A stretch of DNA of 64,000 bases, from NCBI GenBank assembly GCA_029834535.1, contig JAQMWT010000035.1, positions 62,001-126,000 of the forward strand. Reading direction: 5' to 3'. Below, one piece after another: positions 10,275 to 21,378 of the stretch. Within the stretch, counting starts at the first letter, position 1. Each line of letters opens with the position of its first letter. Both the position numbers and the translations under genes were made by a program. Below the pieces are notes generated by a model, which searched no databases, was not told where the DNA came from, and worked only from the letters and a program-made list of their open reading frames with translations. The stretch comes from Chrysophaeum taylorii. Taxonomy: Eukaryota > Sar > Pelagophyceae > Pelagomonadales > Pelagomonadaceae.

Positions 10275-12397
10275 TCAGCGAGTCCGGCGAGAAGCACGAG
10301 CCTTGGCTGAATGAGCATCTCGAGAACGAATCTTCTTGTAGGCACGTTCAACGACAGGTTCAGGAACGCGTCTACCACGTAAAGTGAACTTAGGAATCAA
10401 CACATCGATCTCATGAGGGGCGAAGTCGGTGACACAAGGAGTGGTACTGTTGTTGACCTTGGTCTTGTCGGTGAAACTGCGACCGTCCACGTCCTTGTAT
10501 TCCGGCTTAAGCTTGCGAGTAGAGAGATGTGAAGTAGGCTTGTAATAAGAAACCTTGTCATGGGGACCGAGATCAGCATAGAAATGCAGAGCGACTCGAT
10601 CATTCACAAAATCATAGGGTTCATAAACTTCAGCGACGTAAATCTTCTTTCGCCAATCGGACCGTTTATTATCCGGAATCCGAAAAATAACGAACTTACC
10701 ATGCTTGTAATCATCCCGAAAGGTCTCCTTGGGCTTGGGCACAGCTCGATCGACCACTGGAGAAACCATCACAGGGGTAATCTGACTAACATGAACACAA
10801 CGGCGTTCGGGAGGATAATCAAGAGACTCAATCCTGTAAGTGACCGGGGACAAGCGTTCCAAAATAACGAATGGACCGCGCCATTCCGGTCGAAGCTTGT
10901 TCTGAAGAAAAGGGATGTAGAGCAGAACATGTGAACCTTCTTCATACTCCACATCAACATGGTCCGCATTATAGGCGAGACGTTGTTTACGAAGAGCCTT
11001 CTCACGAGCTTCGTTCACCGTAGCGGTATAGAACTTCAGCCTCTCGCGAGTCTCTGCCACAACATCGGAGCGAGTTTTCGGCAGGCGGCGGACATCAAGA
11101 TCCATGATCGTGTAATCGGTTGGCAATAAAGGCTGCCGGTTAAGACGAAGCATGAAAGGTGAGATCTGAGTCCCCGGAATAAATTTACGATTATAACAGA
11201 AAGCAATGTACTCCGCGAATTCGGGCCATTCCGTGATCTTGCGGTTTTGAAGCCACGCACGGAGGAAAGCCTTGATAAAGCGGCTGACCCTTTCCGCTGG
11301 ATTAGCCTGAGCATGATACGGAATCTATACCGAACATTGAAAAGATGACAAAACTCTTCCATCAACTTGTTGACGAACTCTTTCCCATTGTCGGTACGAA
11401 TCCTCTGAGGTAGATAACCTTTGAGTAATATATTCGCGACAAAAGACTCGAGGATTGACTCAGCAGTCTTATGGTGTAGTACGTCAAGAATCAAGAAATG
11501 AGAAAATGGATCAAAAAAGACGATGAGATATGTCTCGGGACCAGCACTGGGCAAAGGTCCAAACAAATCCATACAAAGTACGACACAATCACCATCATAC
11601 ACCGGTTGCTGAAGCAGACCTGCTCTCTTTGGTTCAGGCGTACGAGCTTTCTTGCACACTATGCAACCAGCAATGTAAGCACCCACCTCATTAGACATAT
11701 GAGGCCACCAAAAACGTTCAAGTATCGACTGCACTGTACTTTGACGACCCATATGACCACCATTGAGAGGTGTGTCATGGTACAATCGGATGATGCGCGT
11801 CCGTAAAGTTCGGGGTGCGACTATCATCGGGTGCAAGTCGGGTGCGGCACGGTAGAGAACTCCTTTCACCACTTGATAGCGATAATTGGCTCCGTACCGA
11901 CGAAGAGAATGGCCCTGAGCCATGCGATAACGAATGTCCTCGCAAGTAGCATCAGTGATCTGCTCTTTGGCTATCTCTTCCAAAGTCAAATTATCCGGAA
12001 TCTTGTCGATGTACTCTTGGTAATCATCGGCATCACGGAAAATACTAGGCTGGGTCTGAAGTCGTTGCTTCTGACGTTGTTTCGTAGCATGAGACGTGAC
12101 CAATTGCATCGGATCATCGAGGTCTTCCTCCTCTTCCTCCACAGGCAACTCAGTCGTAACAAACGACAGAATGACATGGCACCCAGGTAAAGGTACTCCT
12201 TCATCATCAACAGAACGAGGGAGTTCTTGGCACACTAGATACGCGTGGTTCAAGGGTTCACCAAACTCGTCCGTCTCGATGACATGATCTATAGGATTGC
12301 GAGAGAGACAGTCAGGGATGCTCATTCCCGGCGACTTCCCTGGCTTGTAACCCAATTCAGGATCAAAATTGGCGAGCCGCATCGCCCATCGAGCCAA
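10275..12397 (-). pseudogene. Ty3 element 1 integrase with one frameshift
   Basis: From 12397 downward the minus strand encodes the end of RNase H (ARWAMRLANFDPELGYKPG), a linker, and the integrase zinc finger (H...GGHMGRQ...C-VC near 11760-11660). The catalytic core has CMDLFGPLP and RTDNGKEFVN. Near 11335 the frame breaks; the next frame carries NPAERVSRFIKAF, holding the catalytic Glu, and continues to 10275 through a GPF-like motif (W-RGPFVILERLSPVTYRI) and a long basic C-terminal tail. One small indel therefore separates the second Asp from the Glu. Integrase inserts the cDNA; this copy would be inactive without frame restoration. Confidence 0.88.
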
Positions 12398-13440
12398 CTG
12401 CCCAGACGAGTGCTTCGCCTTTCGTAAAACGTCAAGTTGCGATGATCTGTTTCAAGGATCGTCTTGTGACCTTCAATATAAGAGCGGAAATGCTCAAGAG
12501 AAAGAATAACTGCCAGTAGCTCTAGCCGGCGAGGCTCATAGTTCCGCATCTCTTTCGGCACAGCTCGGCTCCAATACTCAATTACTCGTTCCTCTCGTGT
12601 CACCTTGCCGGTTTCGTCCTTGATTTCCACGAGCTGAAAAAGATACGCACCCAGACCATCCTTGGAAGCATCCGAGCGGATCTGAAAAGGAAGATCGTAG
12701 TCAGGATGATAAACTCCACGAGAATCCACCAAAGCTTCGATGATCGTGTCCCATGCCTTTTGGCACTCAGGCGTCCACTCAAACTTAACGCCTTCAAGAC
12801 ACAATCGCCTAAGCGGCTCCACAATCTTCGAATAATTCTTCACATATCGGCGGCAATAGTTGCTCATACCAATGAAAGATCGAATCTGGGTCTTCGGGGA
12901 CGTATTGGGCAACGTACCGGGAATCGGCATCTGCTGCAACGCTTCTAACGTCTTGGGATTCGGCTTCAAGCCTTCCGGAGTCGAAATATGTCCCAAAAAC
13001 TCGATTTCATCCTTGAGGAGGTGGAACTTCGAAGTTCGCCCACTATATCCTCGCTGTGCTAAATGGCACAGCACTTCAATCAAAACTTGTAAATGTCGAT
13101 GGACTTCATCCGATCCCATCATAATATCGTCGACAAACGCGACCAAGTCCTTATACATCCATGTGGACAAATCGCTAGCCATCTGCTTACAAAAGAGAGC
13201 TCCTGCTGTTTTTACTCCTAGAGGCAAGCGCAAGAAACTATGGGGTCCAAGTGGACTAACCATCGTAACAGCGTCCTGAGAAGCGGCGTCCAAACGTAAG
13301 TTATGATAACCCCATCGAATATCAATGCACGTCCGCCAACGGCGCATGGCAAGAAAAGCCAAAGCATCATCTTGACGAATATTCGGCCAACTGTCATTGA
13401 CTAGCTGATCATTGAGCTGACGCAAATCAACGGCAGCACG
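12322..13440 (-). pseudogene. Ty3 element 1 reverse transcriptase/RNase H, N-terminally deleted
   Basis: The frame begins abruptly at RAAVDLRQLN, directly after the protease ORF, so the first RT motifs are missing compared with Ty3 element 2. The rest is well kept: DIRWGYHNLRL, LPLGVKTAGALFCKQM, the catalytic FVDD, FLGHIS, a connection region, and RNase H with SDASKDGLGAYLF and ETDHRNL. The ORF runs out by frameshift near 12425, where the RNase H sequence continues in the frame of the integrase ORF. Lost N-terminus plus frameshift make it non-functional. Confidence 0.88.
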
Positions 13441-14950
13441 AAAAGCACTTCTTTTCCTCCTCGTCAGTTCGTCGGTCGAAATCGTCGTTACCGAGCGATT
13501 CTTGACGAGAACTCTTCTTCTTATCGGCAGAAGGAGACGCCTTCTGCACTGAGCTCAAAAGCATCAGTTCAGGAGCCGCATTGCCTTGAGTAAGACGGCT
13601 TGCGACCGAAACAGTGAATGATAGGTTAGCCTTGTTAGATTCGGCTTCACCATCCTTCGTTAAATCGTCGACCCTCACAGCATTCAGCTCGTCATCAAAA
13701 CGAACAATATCGCCCAAAGCAAGGACTTCACCTTGAGTGATCACGGTCGGCACATCCTGGGTAGAAGATATCGCCACTCGAGCTGCGAACTTATCATGAT
13801 CCTCAGGAGAAGAACACATTCCTTCGACTACCCCGAGTTGCTCGTACCCAGAAGACGTAGCAACGAAAACTTGCCCAGTTTCCACGGGCTCTGAAAGAGC
13901 GACTGGCACGCAGTAGGTGCGCCCAGGCTCGACCTTCGTCGTGCGCGCAGCATAGGCTTTCACTTCATAAGCATCGCTGTTCGAACTTTGAGAAGGCGTA
14001 ACTGGAGGAACTCCCCAAGTCGTCGAAGCTCCCGCTCGTTTCGGCGGTGGACGCTGGAGGTCTTCAATCCTGCACAAGCGAGCGTAGACTCGGTTCTCAA
14101 CTGTGCTCAGGCTTTGTTGCATCGCATGGTGCTGTTGTCCATACACCTGAACTACCACGGGATTGCTCTCGTCATAAGTTGTTCTGAACGTCAAAATCGG
14201 AGAATCTACTCGTCGATCCTGCACCTTTAACTTCTTGCGCCCGTAAGCGACTTGTGTGCGTAGAAACGCAATGCGATTCCGCGGGTAATCCACTATGGCT
14301 CCAAACACCCGAATATCGCGCGCTCCCAGCAAAAAAAGATGATTAGTATCGGCCACAATAGCAACAACTGGAACGGCAACGTCGTCCGCAAGCGCAATCC
14401 GCAATGCAACCCATTGGTGGATAGTCGTTTTGTTCAATCCTGACCCATACAAAGTGCGCTCGACTGGAAGATCGCCCCGGTCAAGGATGATGCTATCCTT
14501 TTCCAGTTTTTCAACCATCCCACGACAAATATAAGAGACATCAGCCATTCCATCCACGCCTAAAGTCGTTGCAAACTTCGGCCCGTCTCGTCGTCTATAA
14601 ATATGACCCACTATAAACCTAAGGGTACCAGGGTCTAGGCAGCCGATGGTGATGAGGTCTTGCTCGATCCTTTCCCCATCGCTCGGCGACAGTGCAGTGT
14701 GATGACATCGTATCTCCGGTTTCGCATCGCCCGGAATCTGCATCGTCACCGCTGCTATATCTGGCGTACTACATCTCGCCGTTGAATCTATATTGGCGCT
14801 CGCCGCTTCGGCTGCTTCTTCATTCCCCAGTTTCGCTGACAACAAATTCTGACACTTCTCAATCGGAGGCACATATACCTCCTCATTTATCTCTTCTGGT
14901 AATCGTTTCTCGTCGAACAAATCGGACATTCCCGTCAACTTCTCCTCCAT
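13427..14950 (-). CDS. Ty3 element 1 protease-region ORF, divergent retropepsin
   Basis: About 507 codons from ATG at 14950. The first ~120 residues are unstructured. A retropepsin-like domain follows, with GVDGMADVSYI in place of the usual D-[ST]-G-A motif, and LFLLGARDIRVFGAIVDYPRNRI matching the second conserved strand. Ty3 element 2 has the same variant (LDGMADSPYI), so this is a family trait rather than damage. The C-terminal half is a linker towards reverse transcriptase. The ORF ends at the internal deletion near 13430, where the downstream RT resumes in another frame. The enzyme should process the Gag-Pol polyprotein. Confidence 0.75.
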   Translation of the reverse strand: MEEKLTGMSDLFDEKRLPEEINEEVYVPPIEKCQNLLSAKLGNEEAAEAASANIDSTARCSTPDIAAVTMQIPGDAKPEIRCHHTALSPSDGERIEQDLITIGCLDPGTLRFIVGHIYRRRDGPKFATTLGVDGMADVSYICRGMVEKLEKDSIILDRGDLPVERTLYGSGLNKTTIHQWVALRIALADDVAVPVVAIVADTNHLFLLGARDIRVFGAIVDYPRNRIAFLRTQVAYGRKKLKVQDRRVDSPILTFRTTYDESNPVVVQVYGQQHHAMQQSLSTVENRVYARLCRIEDLQRPPPKRAGASTTWGVPPVTPSQSSNSDAYEVKAYAARTTKVEPGRTYCVPVALSEPVETGQVFVATSSGYEQLGVVEGMCSSPEDHDKFAARVAISSTQDVPTVITQGEVLALGDIVRFDDELNAVRVDDLTKDGEAESNKANLSFTVSVASRLTQGNAAPELMLLSSVQKASPSADKKKSSRQESLGNDDFDRRTDEEEKKCFSCCR

Positions 14951-15151
14951 CGGCGCCGCTGTGGTCTGCTCTGCTGCGACTACAACGGTATCGGCTAAAA
15001 CATCGGCAAAAACGGTCTCGGGGGGCCCCGGTAGGAAAAGAAGACGTCGTCCTCGACGTCAACTCACAAGCTTCCACATACGATGTAGAAGGCCACCGAA
15101 CGATCCGAGCGTTGGTGGTATGTTGCTCCTGTTGCAAACGATGGCTGCTTG

Positions 15152-17293
15152 TCACAGCGACATCGGCAACATCATCGGAGACTCGGGCAGGGCGCGCCGT
15201 CGGGTAAAAGACAACCCCCGACATTGGCGGCGCGTCGCATAAAGATTGGAACGCGAAAGATGCGCTCGAATGTCCCGAACTATCCTGATATCTGCCTCCG
15301 TCATCTCGTCATCGTAATGTCGATGACGTCGGCGCCGGCGCGAATTGCGACTAGAGCTCCGGTGACGGCAAGGACTCGGGCTGTCTTGAGCAGTATGGGC
15401 TTTTCGACTAGGGCTCTGGCTTCGATGTCGGCGTGACGATCGTCTAGAAGGTGATCGTCCGTCTCGCTGTCGTGTAGAAAACGACGTAGTATCCTTGATG
15501 CTTCTGACCTCGCTCACCATGGTCGCCATTGTGGTTCCAAGATCGGTGAGGGCCGTTTGAATTTCATTAGAAGGCTCCGATCCGTGCGTGGCGTTCGCAT
15601 TAGATGCATCATCACGCTTTGCCCAATCGGACCGCGATATGGGCTGCTTCTTCTGCTTACGAATTCGCTTCCACATGGCACAGTAGTAACGATCCGGATC
15701 GCGGTTGCAAACTACGCGATTTCCGTGTTCATCTTCATCATGGGTGGTCCTGAAGAACCCACAGTGCGGGCACGTTCTCTTGCCCCACAAAAAAGGATCT
15801 CGTAAAATCAGCGGATCCGTATTCCCAGACGGTTTATCCGCATCTTGCTTGGCTTGTTGATCGGAGGCCATAGCTCGAACTCCCCGCCCTCGCGGCGGTT
15901 TATTCGATTTCGGATTAGGTGGGCCTTGGTCCTTCTCCTCCTCCATCAACTTTCGTAAGTCGTTCTCGAGCCGCGTAATAAGCGCTACCATCGACTTAAA
16001 AGTCACGTAACTATCAGGATGTCCGCTCCTCATAGTCCGCACACGGGTCCTCAACTCCTTGGACGTCAATCCACTGATAAGCTGGTCGAGGATATCGACA
16101 TCATCCATCGTGCGGCTGGACACGGAACAAAACTTCAATGCTTCAGATTGGAATCGGGTACAGTACGTTTGGACGTGCCGCTCCCCAGACTTCTTCGGAA
16201 CTGAAGCCTGGGTGACCTTCCGCAGCTTGTCAAGCAGCTCCTGCTGCGTGCGCGGAGGTCGGCAAGTCGATCTAAAATAATCCAAAATCTTGTCGCAATA
16301 CGTCTTGTTAAGACGACGGATACGACGAACCGAGACTCCATGCTCTTCATCGTCAATATCTAATTTCAAGTAAAACGACGGACTGTGAGGTAGCTCACCG
16401 CAGAGCTCCTCGTATTTCTGCAAGTGTTCCTCAAAAATTGGTGCAACGGTGTCCCGTAGATGCACAGGTAGTAAGTAACGTAATTTCTCGACCGAGTAAT
16501 GGTCATCTGCTAAAGTATGCATCATCGCCGCCGAATCCAAATTAAATTGCCGTTGGTCTCGGCCGTCGATGACGAGTTTGAGGTTATCAGGCTTCAAACT
16601 GGAAGTGGGTCGATGGGATCGGCTCAAGTTGCCCTTTTCGAAGGCGTTGGCAGCCGTCTGCGATATCCCCCGCGATAATTCCCGTAAAATTTTCGTACTT
16701 TCATTCTCAATGTCCGCCCTACCCTCATTCTCCGTATCGACTCGGGGCGGGGGTTCATTCCCCGTTTCAGTGTTCCTTTCCGGTTCAGGCGGCCCCACGG
16801 GCGTTTCCGGTTCGGGTCGACTCACGGGTCGTTCGCGGCTACTCTCCCGACGCGTACGTTCGGCTAACAATTCATCTCGTTCACGACGAAATCGTTCAAC
16901 CTCTTCGCGTAGGGTCTTCGAGTTCTCGATCTCTTGCTGTAATGCATCATTGAGCATATCAACTTCTCGTCGAGCCGCCTCCTCTTTCGCTTCAGCCATT
17001 TCACGAGCAAAAAGCCCAGCTAATCGTTCATTTTCGCGACGTCTCCGCTCGAGGTCTTCACGAAGTCGACTTCGGGCTGCAGATCCGCGCTCAATAGTAA
17101 CACGCTCGCCACGATCCGGAGTCGTTGGACTCAACGGCGAAAAAATGGCAGCATCCGGAGGCACATCAGGGGGCACGTCAGCAACGTCGACTGCCTTGGC
17201 CTCTCTTAATTCACCTTCCTCGCGGCCTATCTCAGGGGCGGCGGGAAGAACTGGAGGAGATTCTTCCTCACGCACGTCTGCGTTTATCTCCAT
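15152..17293 (-). CDS. Ty3 element 1 Gag-like protein
   Basis: An uninterrupted ORF of 713 residues from ATG at 17293. The N-terminal third contains a long charged coiled coil (around 17100-16850), then a Pro/Glu linker. The capsid-like middle has the Gag pattern of a W/F-poor helical domain (FYLKLDIDDEEHGV ... YFRSTCRPPRTQQELLDKL). Near 15790-15690 a cysteine cluster, CPHC-x18-C-x8-C, may bind nucleic acid. The C-terminus is Arg/Ser-rich (SRRSSRRHRSQSPSRK), resembling an RS domain. It should form the particle that packages element RNA. The ORF is intact, unlike pol. Confidence 0.8.
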   Translation of the reverse strand: MEINADVREEESPPVLPAAPEIGREEGELREAKAVDVADVPPDVPPDAAIFSPLSPTTPDRGERVTIERGSAARSRLREDLERRRRENERLAGLFAREMAEAKEEAARREVDMLNDALQQEIENSKTLREEVERFRRERDELLAERTRRESSRERPVSRPEPETPVGPPEPERNTETGNEPPPRVDTENEGRADIENESTKILRELSRGISQTAANAFEKGNLSRSHRPTSSLKPDNLKLVIDGRDQRQFNLDSAAMMHTLADDHYSVEKLRYLLPVHLRDTVAPIFEEHLQKYEELCGELPHSPSFYLKLDIDDEEHGVSVRRIRRLNKTYCDKILDYFRSTCRPPRTQQELLDKLRKVTQASVPKKSGERHVQTYCTRFQSEALKFCSVSSRTMDDVDILDQLISGLTSKELRTRVRTMRSGHPDSYVTFKSMVALITRLENDLRKLMEEEKDQGPPNPKSNKPPRGRGVRAMASDQQAKQDADKPSGNTDPLILRDPFLWGKRTCPHCGFFRTTHDEDEHGNRVVCNRDPDRYYCAMWKRIRKQKKQPISRSDWAKRDDASNANATHGSEPSNEIQTALTDLGTTMATMVSEVRSIKDTTSFSTRQRDGRSPSRRSSRRHRSQSPSRKAHTAQDSPSPCRHRSSSRNSRRRRRHRHYDDEMTEADIRIVRDIRAHLSRSNLYATRRQCRGLSFTRRRALPESPMMLPMSL

Positions 17294-17724
17294 ACCGTAT
17301 TAAATATCGATCAAGAATCTCGAAACACGTCCGGATCCGATCACTCGAAGTAATTCACGTTGATTCCAACAACGCTATCTGTCGCTGTAAAAACAGCACT
17401 CACGGAATTCCAATCCGCTGGCAATTCAAAAATGCCCGTGGGTAGCGATCCCACTCGCTAAACAGCTTCCACCGTTCAGCTATACCAAAATCAATTCCCG
17501 GGAGAATGCGCTGCGATTTCCAACTCGCACGCGTGTTCGTCGTCACTCGGATCGTACGAACACAAACAACGTTCGCGTATATTCTCAACGCAAACCGGTC
17601 CAATGGAACTCCGTGTGCTTGATCAGGGCGCACGTACAAATCCGGACCTCGTAATACAACACGTACGGCAGCACTCGCTCGTCGGCGACCGATGTAGTCG
17701 CACGATCTCGTGTACTCCACCACG

Positions 17725-18050
17725 TATGGCGGCACAGAAAAAAAAACCTTCCCGACCCCCGGGTGACAAAGGGGGTACTCACCGACTCGTCCTAGACCTC
17801 ACTGAACGAGGAAAACACGGACGCGGGGTCGGATAAGCTCGCCACACACCTTGCTCACGCTCACCAAGCCTCTCAACAAGATGGAGAGATGGAATATGAT
17901 AGCAAGGAAACTACAAGAATACAGCAAGAATGCTTCTCACAAAAGAGAGGTATGATGTCACTAAAAAGATCGGGAAAGGTGTCCCGTTGAACGGGTATCA
18001 AGCCTCGAGGGAGGGGGCGTAAGCTTTAGCGGTCAGGAGTTGCCGCCACA
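17725..18050 (-). repeat. 5' LTR of Ty3 element 1
   Basis: 326 bp, nearly identical to 9867-10244 without the 47-bp insertion. It is followed on the right by target duplication GGTAG (18051-18055). On the minus strand it is followed by a primer-binding site starting TGGTGGAGTACACGAG. Confidence 0.92.
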
Positions 18051-18055
18051 GGTAG

Positions 18056-19077
18056 CACGGTATGCCGCGCCCCCCCCCCCCGAGTACGCTTATTACATAT
18101 ATTGGCAGTGTTCAACTCGGTGGTGCCTCAGTGAAAAGCAAAGTCTCAGGACGTCCGTCGCGGAAAAGGAGGTACACGCTGGACATCGAGAGTGATGGGC
18201 AGAAGGCGAATTAATTAGATCCTGAATGACAAGGCGCTGGCGTCGTATGTTGGTACGTACCACGATTCGACGTTGACTACCACGGCTCTGGTTGTGTCGC
18301 GACGACAAATGGTGTGCTGAAATTATCTCCTAAGTCGTCGTACTCCGTCCAAGCGACGGGTCGCCGCGGATATCTATCCTTGGGTCGCTGGTTACTGGTC
18401 CAATAATCCATGTGGAATAACGGGGCCAGTTATCACGCGAGCCGTTCTCGAGCGCGACGACGGTAAAAGTAGAAACGCGGTGGTTAAAGAGAGGGTGACT
18501 TTCCCGCAGAGATTCGAGCACACTCAAATAAACAGAGATATGCAATTATGGCATCCTCTCATGGAAAGCGTTTGTCGCTGGAGTTTCAGTCCGCCGATCG
18601 AGCGGGGCTTTGTGTTCCTGAACAAAGTTCGGCTTAACTAATATCTTCTGTTTGTGTGCAACATCAACTCTTAGAACATCGCCTCTATATCCTCTTGCTT
18701 CTTCTCTCGGACTTGCTGCCACCCTGGGCATTGACATGTCGGCCAAGAGTGGACCGCCCAGTGCAGTGATCGACAACTCGGGCATGCGTAGCGGCGGGAG
18801 TGTGCGTTTGCCAAATGTCGAAGCATGGTAAGACAGACAGACAGCAGCTCTGACCAGCACTCCAATGAGCCGCCAGGGCGCGAGAGAGTGTCACGTGGAT
18901 CTATCTATGCGCCTGCCCCCCCCCCCCCTTGAAAGTGGAGGGGATGCGCCGGCGGCGCACAGGAGTCAACCGTGCCTCGTCGGAAAAAAACTCGGACAAC
19001 ATCCATACGCCGCCGGGAGAAGCAAGATGGCCACGTCACGCGAGCACCATCCTTACGCCAAACGAAGGAGCGGCCTA
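18056..19077. other. Intergenic region between Ty3 element 1 and presenilin
   Basis: No supported gene. It contains poly-C/poly-G runs (near 18070 and 18917), a CAGA repeat near 18830 and short minus-strand open frames without recognisable motifs. The right part must hold the 3' untranslated region of the presenilin gene. Confidence 0.5.
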
Positions 19078-19911
19078 CTAGACGTATGCTGTCGAAGGGA
19101 GGTGGGAGGTTATGGGGTTGGTGGCGAAGAAGGCGGCGATGCCGAGGAAAATGGAAAGGGGAAGGGCTGGGAGCGGGCGTTTGTAGATGGCGAGGGCGAG
19201 GAGCGTGATATTCAAACCGAGGAGGGTGGCGACAAAGCAGGCGGCTGCAGCAGAGAGCGAACTCCGGGAGGCGGTCGCGACGAGAACGGAATAAAAAACG
19301 AAGTCTCCGAGGCCGAGGCTAACGTCAGCGGTTTGGAAGAGGAGCGCCGGAGGTAGGTCGCCTTGTGCGACGAGGATCCTGAGAGGCCCACAGGGCGCGA
19401 GCACGGCGAAGAGGTCCCAGAGCGCGAGGCCTCCGAGCGCACACCAAGTCGTCGTCCGAGGAATAGACGAGAGCTGCCGCGCGACGTTAACGGCAATCGC
19501 GCACAGGTAGAAGCGCGACAAGTGATGGCCGGTGGCGATGGCCCAAACCCCGCACGCTGAAAAATTCCAAGCGACTATCGCCATCGACACGGCGTCGAGC
19601 GGCAGCGCGGTAGAGAGCGATGCGAGGAGCAACCCCGCGCTCGCTAAGAGGTAAGCGCGCAGGCACCACGCGCAGTGCCTGTGGAGTGCGACGACCAACA
19701 CGGTGACGACCGCGACGGCTGCGACCAGGACCAACGCAGATCCTGGCGTTCCGTCCTCCAGCGGCGACGACGCCGGCTGGCTCATCGACCCCAACGCTAT
19801 CGTCGCCGCCATCGTCGCCCCAACGAAGGGCACAACGGACCCGACGCTCCGCCCAACGGCAATACCCTCGGACAACGTCGCGACCAGCGGCGTCGTCTCT
19901 TCCCCCTCCAT
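19078..19911 (-). CDS. PSEN: Presenilin, short-loop form (gamma-secretase catalytic subunit)
   Basis: 277 residues from ATG at 19911; the frame is open 57 bases further upstream but with only a GTG. Presenilins are multi-pass aspartyl proteases that cut substrates within membranes as part of gamma-secretase. Clear family marks: IVAWNFSACGVWAI (TM4 region), LALWDLFAVLAPCGPLRILV with the first catalytic Asp (about residue 166; WD instead of the usual YD), GLGDFVFYSVLV with the second (about 203), and PLPALPLSI, the PAL motif (about 248). GLGDF-FYS and ALP mark presenilin rather than signal peptide peptidase. Only ~37 residues separate the two Asp, so the large cleavable TM6-TM7 loop is absent. 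The ORF is intact and unspliced and looks like a functional host gene. Confidence 0.9.
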   Translation of the reverse strand: MEGEETTPLVATLSEGIAVGRSVGSVVPFVGATMAATIALGSMSQPASSPLEDGTPGSALVLVAAVAVVTVLVVALHRHCAWCLRAYLLASAGLLLASLSTALPLDAVSMAIVAWNFSACGVWAIATGHHLSRFYLCAIAVNVARQLSSIPRTTTWCALGGLALWDLFAVLAPCGPLRILVAQGDLPPALLFQTADVSLGLGDFVFYSVLVATASRSSLSAAAACFVATLLGLNITLLALAIYKRPLPALPLSIFLGIAAFFATNPITSHLPSTAYV

Positions 19912-20351
19912 CACGCTTAAACTCGTCGCTCCGCCATCCTCCTGCTCCTCGACATGTTTTAGGTTCACTTAATTCACTAAACCCTCTTGTCTTGTGTGAA
20001 GTAGTGATTTGAAGGGTTACAAGTGCAGGCCAGTAAGTTCACCTAGTCCCAATCTCTAACCCCAGTAAGTTCACCTGTTCCCAGTAAGTTCACCTGGTCA
20101 GTAAGTTCACCTAGTCCAAATCTCTAACCCCAGTAAGTTCGGTGTAAACCCAATCGTGTTCACACCCACTCCTTTGAGCTCGTCGCTCTCACCCCCGCCA
20201 ATCCAAGCTGCTTTGATCCGCACGCGCCGCCAACCCTTGTCCTTGGGCCTTGAGTTTACTCTAAAAACCCCCAGTAAGCTCACCTGGTCCAAGTAAGTTC
20301 ACCTGGTCACTCAGTTCACCTAGTCCCAATCTCAAACCGCAGTAACTTCAC

Positions 20352-20965
20352 CTGGTCCAAGTAAGTTCACTTACAGTGCGCGTGTAGACGCCGGGAGGGG
20401 GCTTATCGGTATTGCGCAGCATGCGTGGGGTAGGGTGGAGTCGTCGACTCAGAAGAGCATATCCTCGGGGTTGCCGGTCGACAGAGAGCCACGTAGGGCT
20501 GGACGTGACAGAAGACGGGCTTCGCCAAGAGGAAGCCGACCCCGCGGGGCGTCTGGCCCTGGCTCTTGTTGATCGTTTGGCGTCGCCGGGCCTTAAGGGA
20601 TACAGGTTGGAGGAGCCTCGGTGACACGACACGATCGATCATGTATCTGGTACCGTTGCAGTGGCCGTGCGACGGGTCGACGTTGCGAAGACTTTAAGCT
20701 CGCGATCAAAGTCAGCATGCCGTTGGTTGTCAGGGAGTCGAAAACTCGACTGTAAAGAGCGAGGCGTCGTCTTCCGACCCAACCTAGCCTGCCGAAAAGA
20801 ACTCCGACGCCTCGTCTCCGGGGGAAAAGGCCGCGGTCATGCACGCGTTGTCAGCATATCGACAACATCGTTTCGACGGGGCGTGAGAATGGCGCGCTGA
20901 AAGAGCCGCCGCGGGTCGTGGAAATAGTCTGCGAGGTCGCCGTAGACGGCTTGGAGGATCAATGT
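20352..20965 (-). pseudogene. Helitron-type PIF1-like helicase fragment (copy A)
   Basis: Two overlapping minus-strand frames together match the C-terminal part of a PIF1/Helitron helicase. The frame 20642-20403 has RQTINKSQGQTPRGVG and KPVFCHVQPYVALCR, the typical end of the helicase. The frame 20844-20593 has F-SLTTNGMLTLIASLK, from just upstream. Further left at 20965-20850 lies an FQRAILTPRRNDVV-like segment. Frameshifts separate the pieces. There is no Rep nuclease domain or Walker A segment, so the copy cannot move itself. Confidence 0.75.
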
Positions 20966-20988
20966 CTGGCTCGCGGGCCTACCTGATC

Positions 20989-21357
20989 TAACTAACTAAC
21001 TTCAGACCTCTCCCGAGCATGGGAGCCAGGCCGGACCGACAGGTGCCAGTCCGGAATCACGGGCCTGTAGACGAGGAGCGCCGAAAGGTCGGTCGGCGGA
21101 GAGTGACCATCAAGCTTGTCGCCATGCGACGAGGAGACCGCGATGTGACTGACAACCAACTCGTCGATAACCTTCCGTCTTCGCCCCCCGGCCATACCCC
21201 GTCCCACTGCGAACGTTCCGGCTGCCAACCGGCCCGCCCGGGAGGCGAATAGGTGCCAACCTACGCCGGGAGGGCGGATGCCCTCGCAAGGCTCAGGATT
21301 CATGAGGCACCGTCCTCTCTCTCCATCACAACCGCAGTCGGCGATCAGGGTAAGGGT
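20989..21357 (-). repeat. LINE-derived short element S1
   Basis: Flanked by a 9-bp target duplication, TACCTGATC (20980-20988 and 21358-21366). It has a TTAG-repeat tail (AACTAACTAAC on the plus strand), a 3' ~70 bp shared with the LINE at 1058-3970, and a unique 5' part shared with S0 and S2-S4. A 103-codon frame is open, but its conservation reflects recent copying. Confidence 0.88.
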
Positions 21358-21378
21358 TACCTGATCGTTAGTTAGTTA

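Larger units (their letters stand above)
9867..18050 (-). mobile_element. Ty3-type LTR retrotransposon 1 (internally decayed)
   Basis: An 8184-bp element on the minus strand, bounded by LTRs at 9867-10244 and 17725-18050 and flanked by a 5-bp target duplication, GGTAG (9862-9866 and 18051-18055). Reading the minus strand, the order is 5' LTR, gag, protease, reverse transcriptase/RNase H, integrase with a GPF-like C-terminal domain, 3' LTR. RT before IN places it with Ty3 elements. A primer-binding site starting TGGTGGAGTAC follows the 5' LTR by 2 nt, and a purine-rich AGGGGAG precedes the 3' LTR. It carries an internal deletion near 13430 and frameshifts in pol. Confidence 0.93.

Noticed and set aside
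18093-18860. Short minus-strand ORFs between Ty3 element 1 and presenilin
   Set aside because: No motifs, no shared coding signal and no continuity among them.
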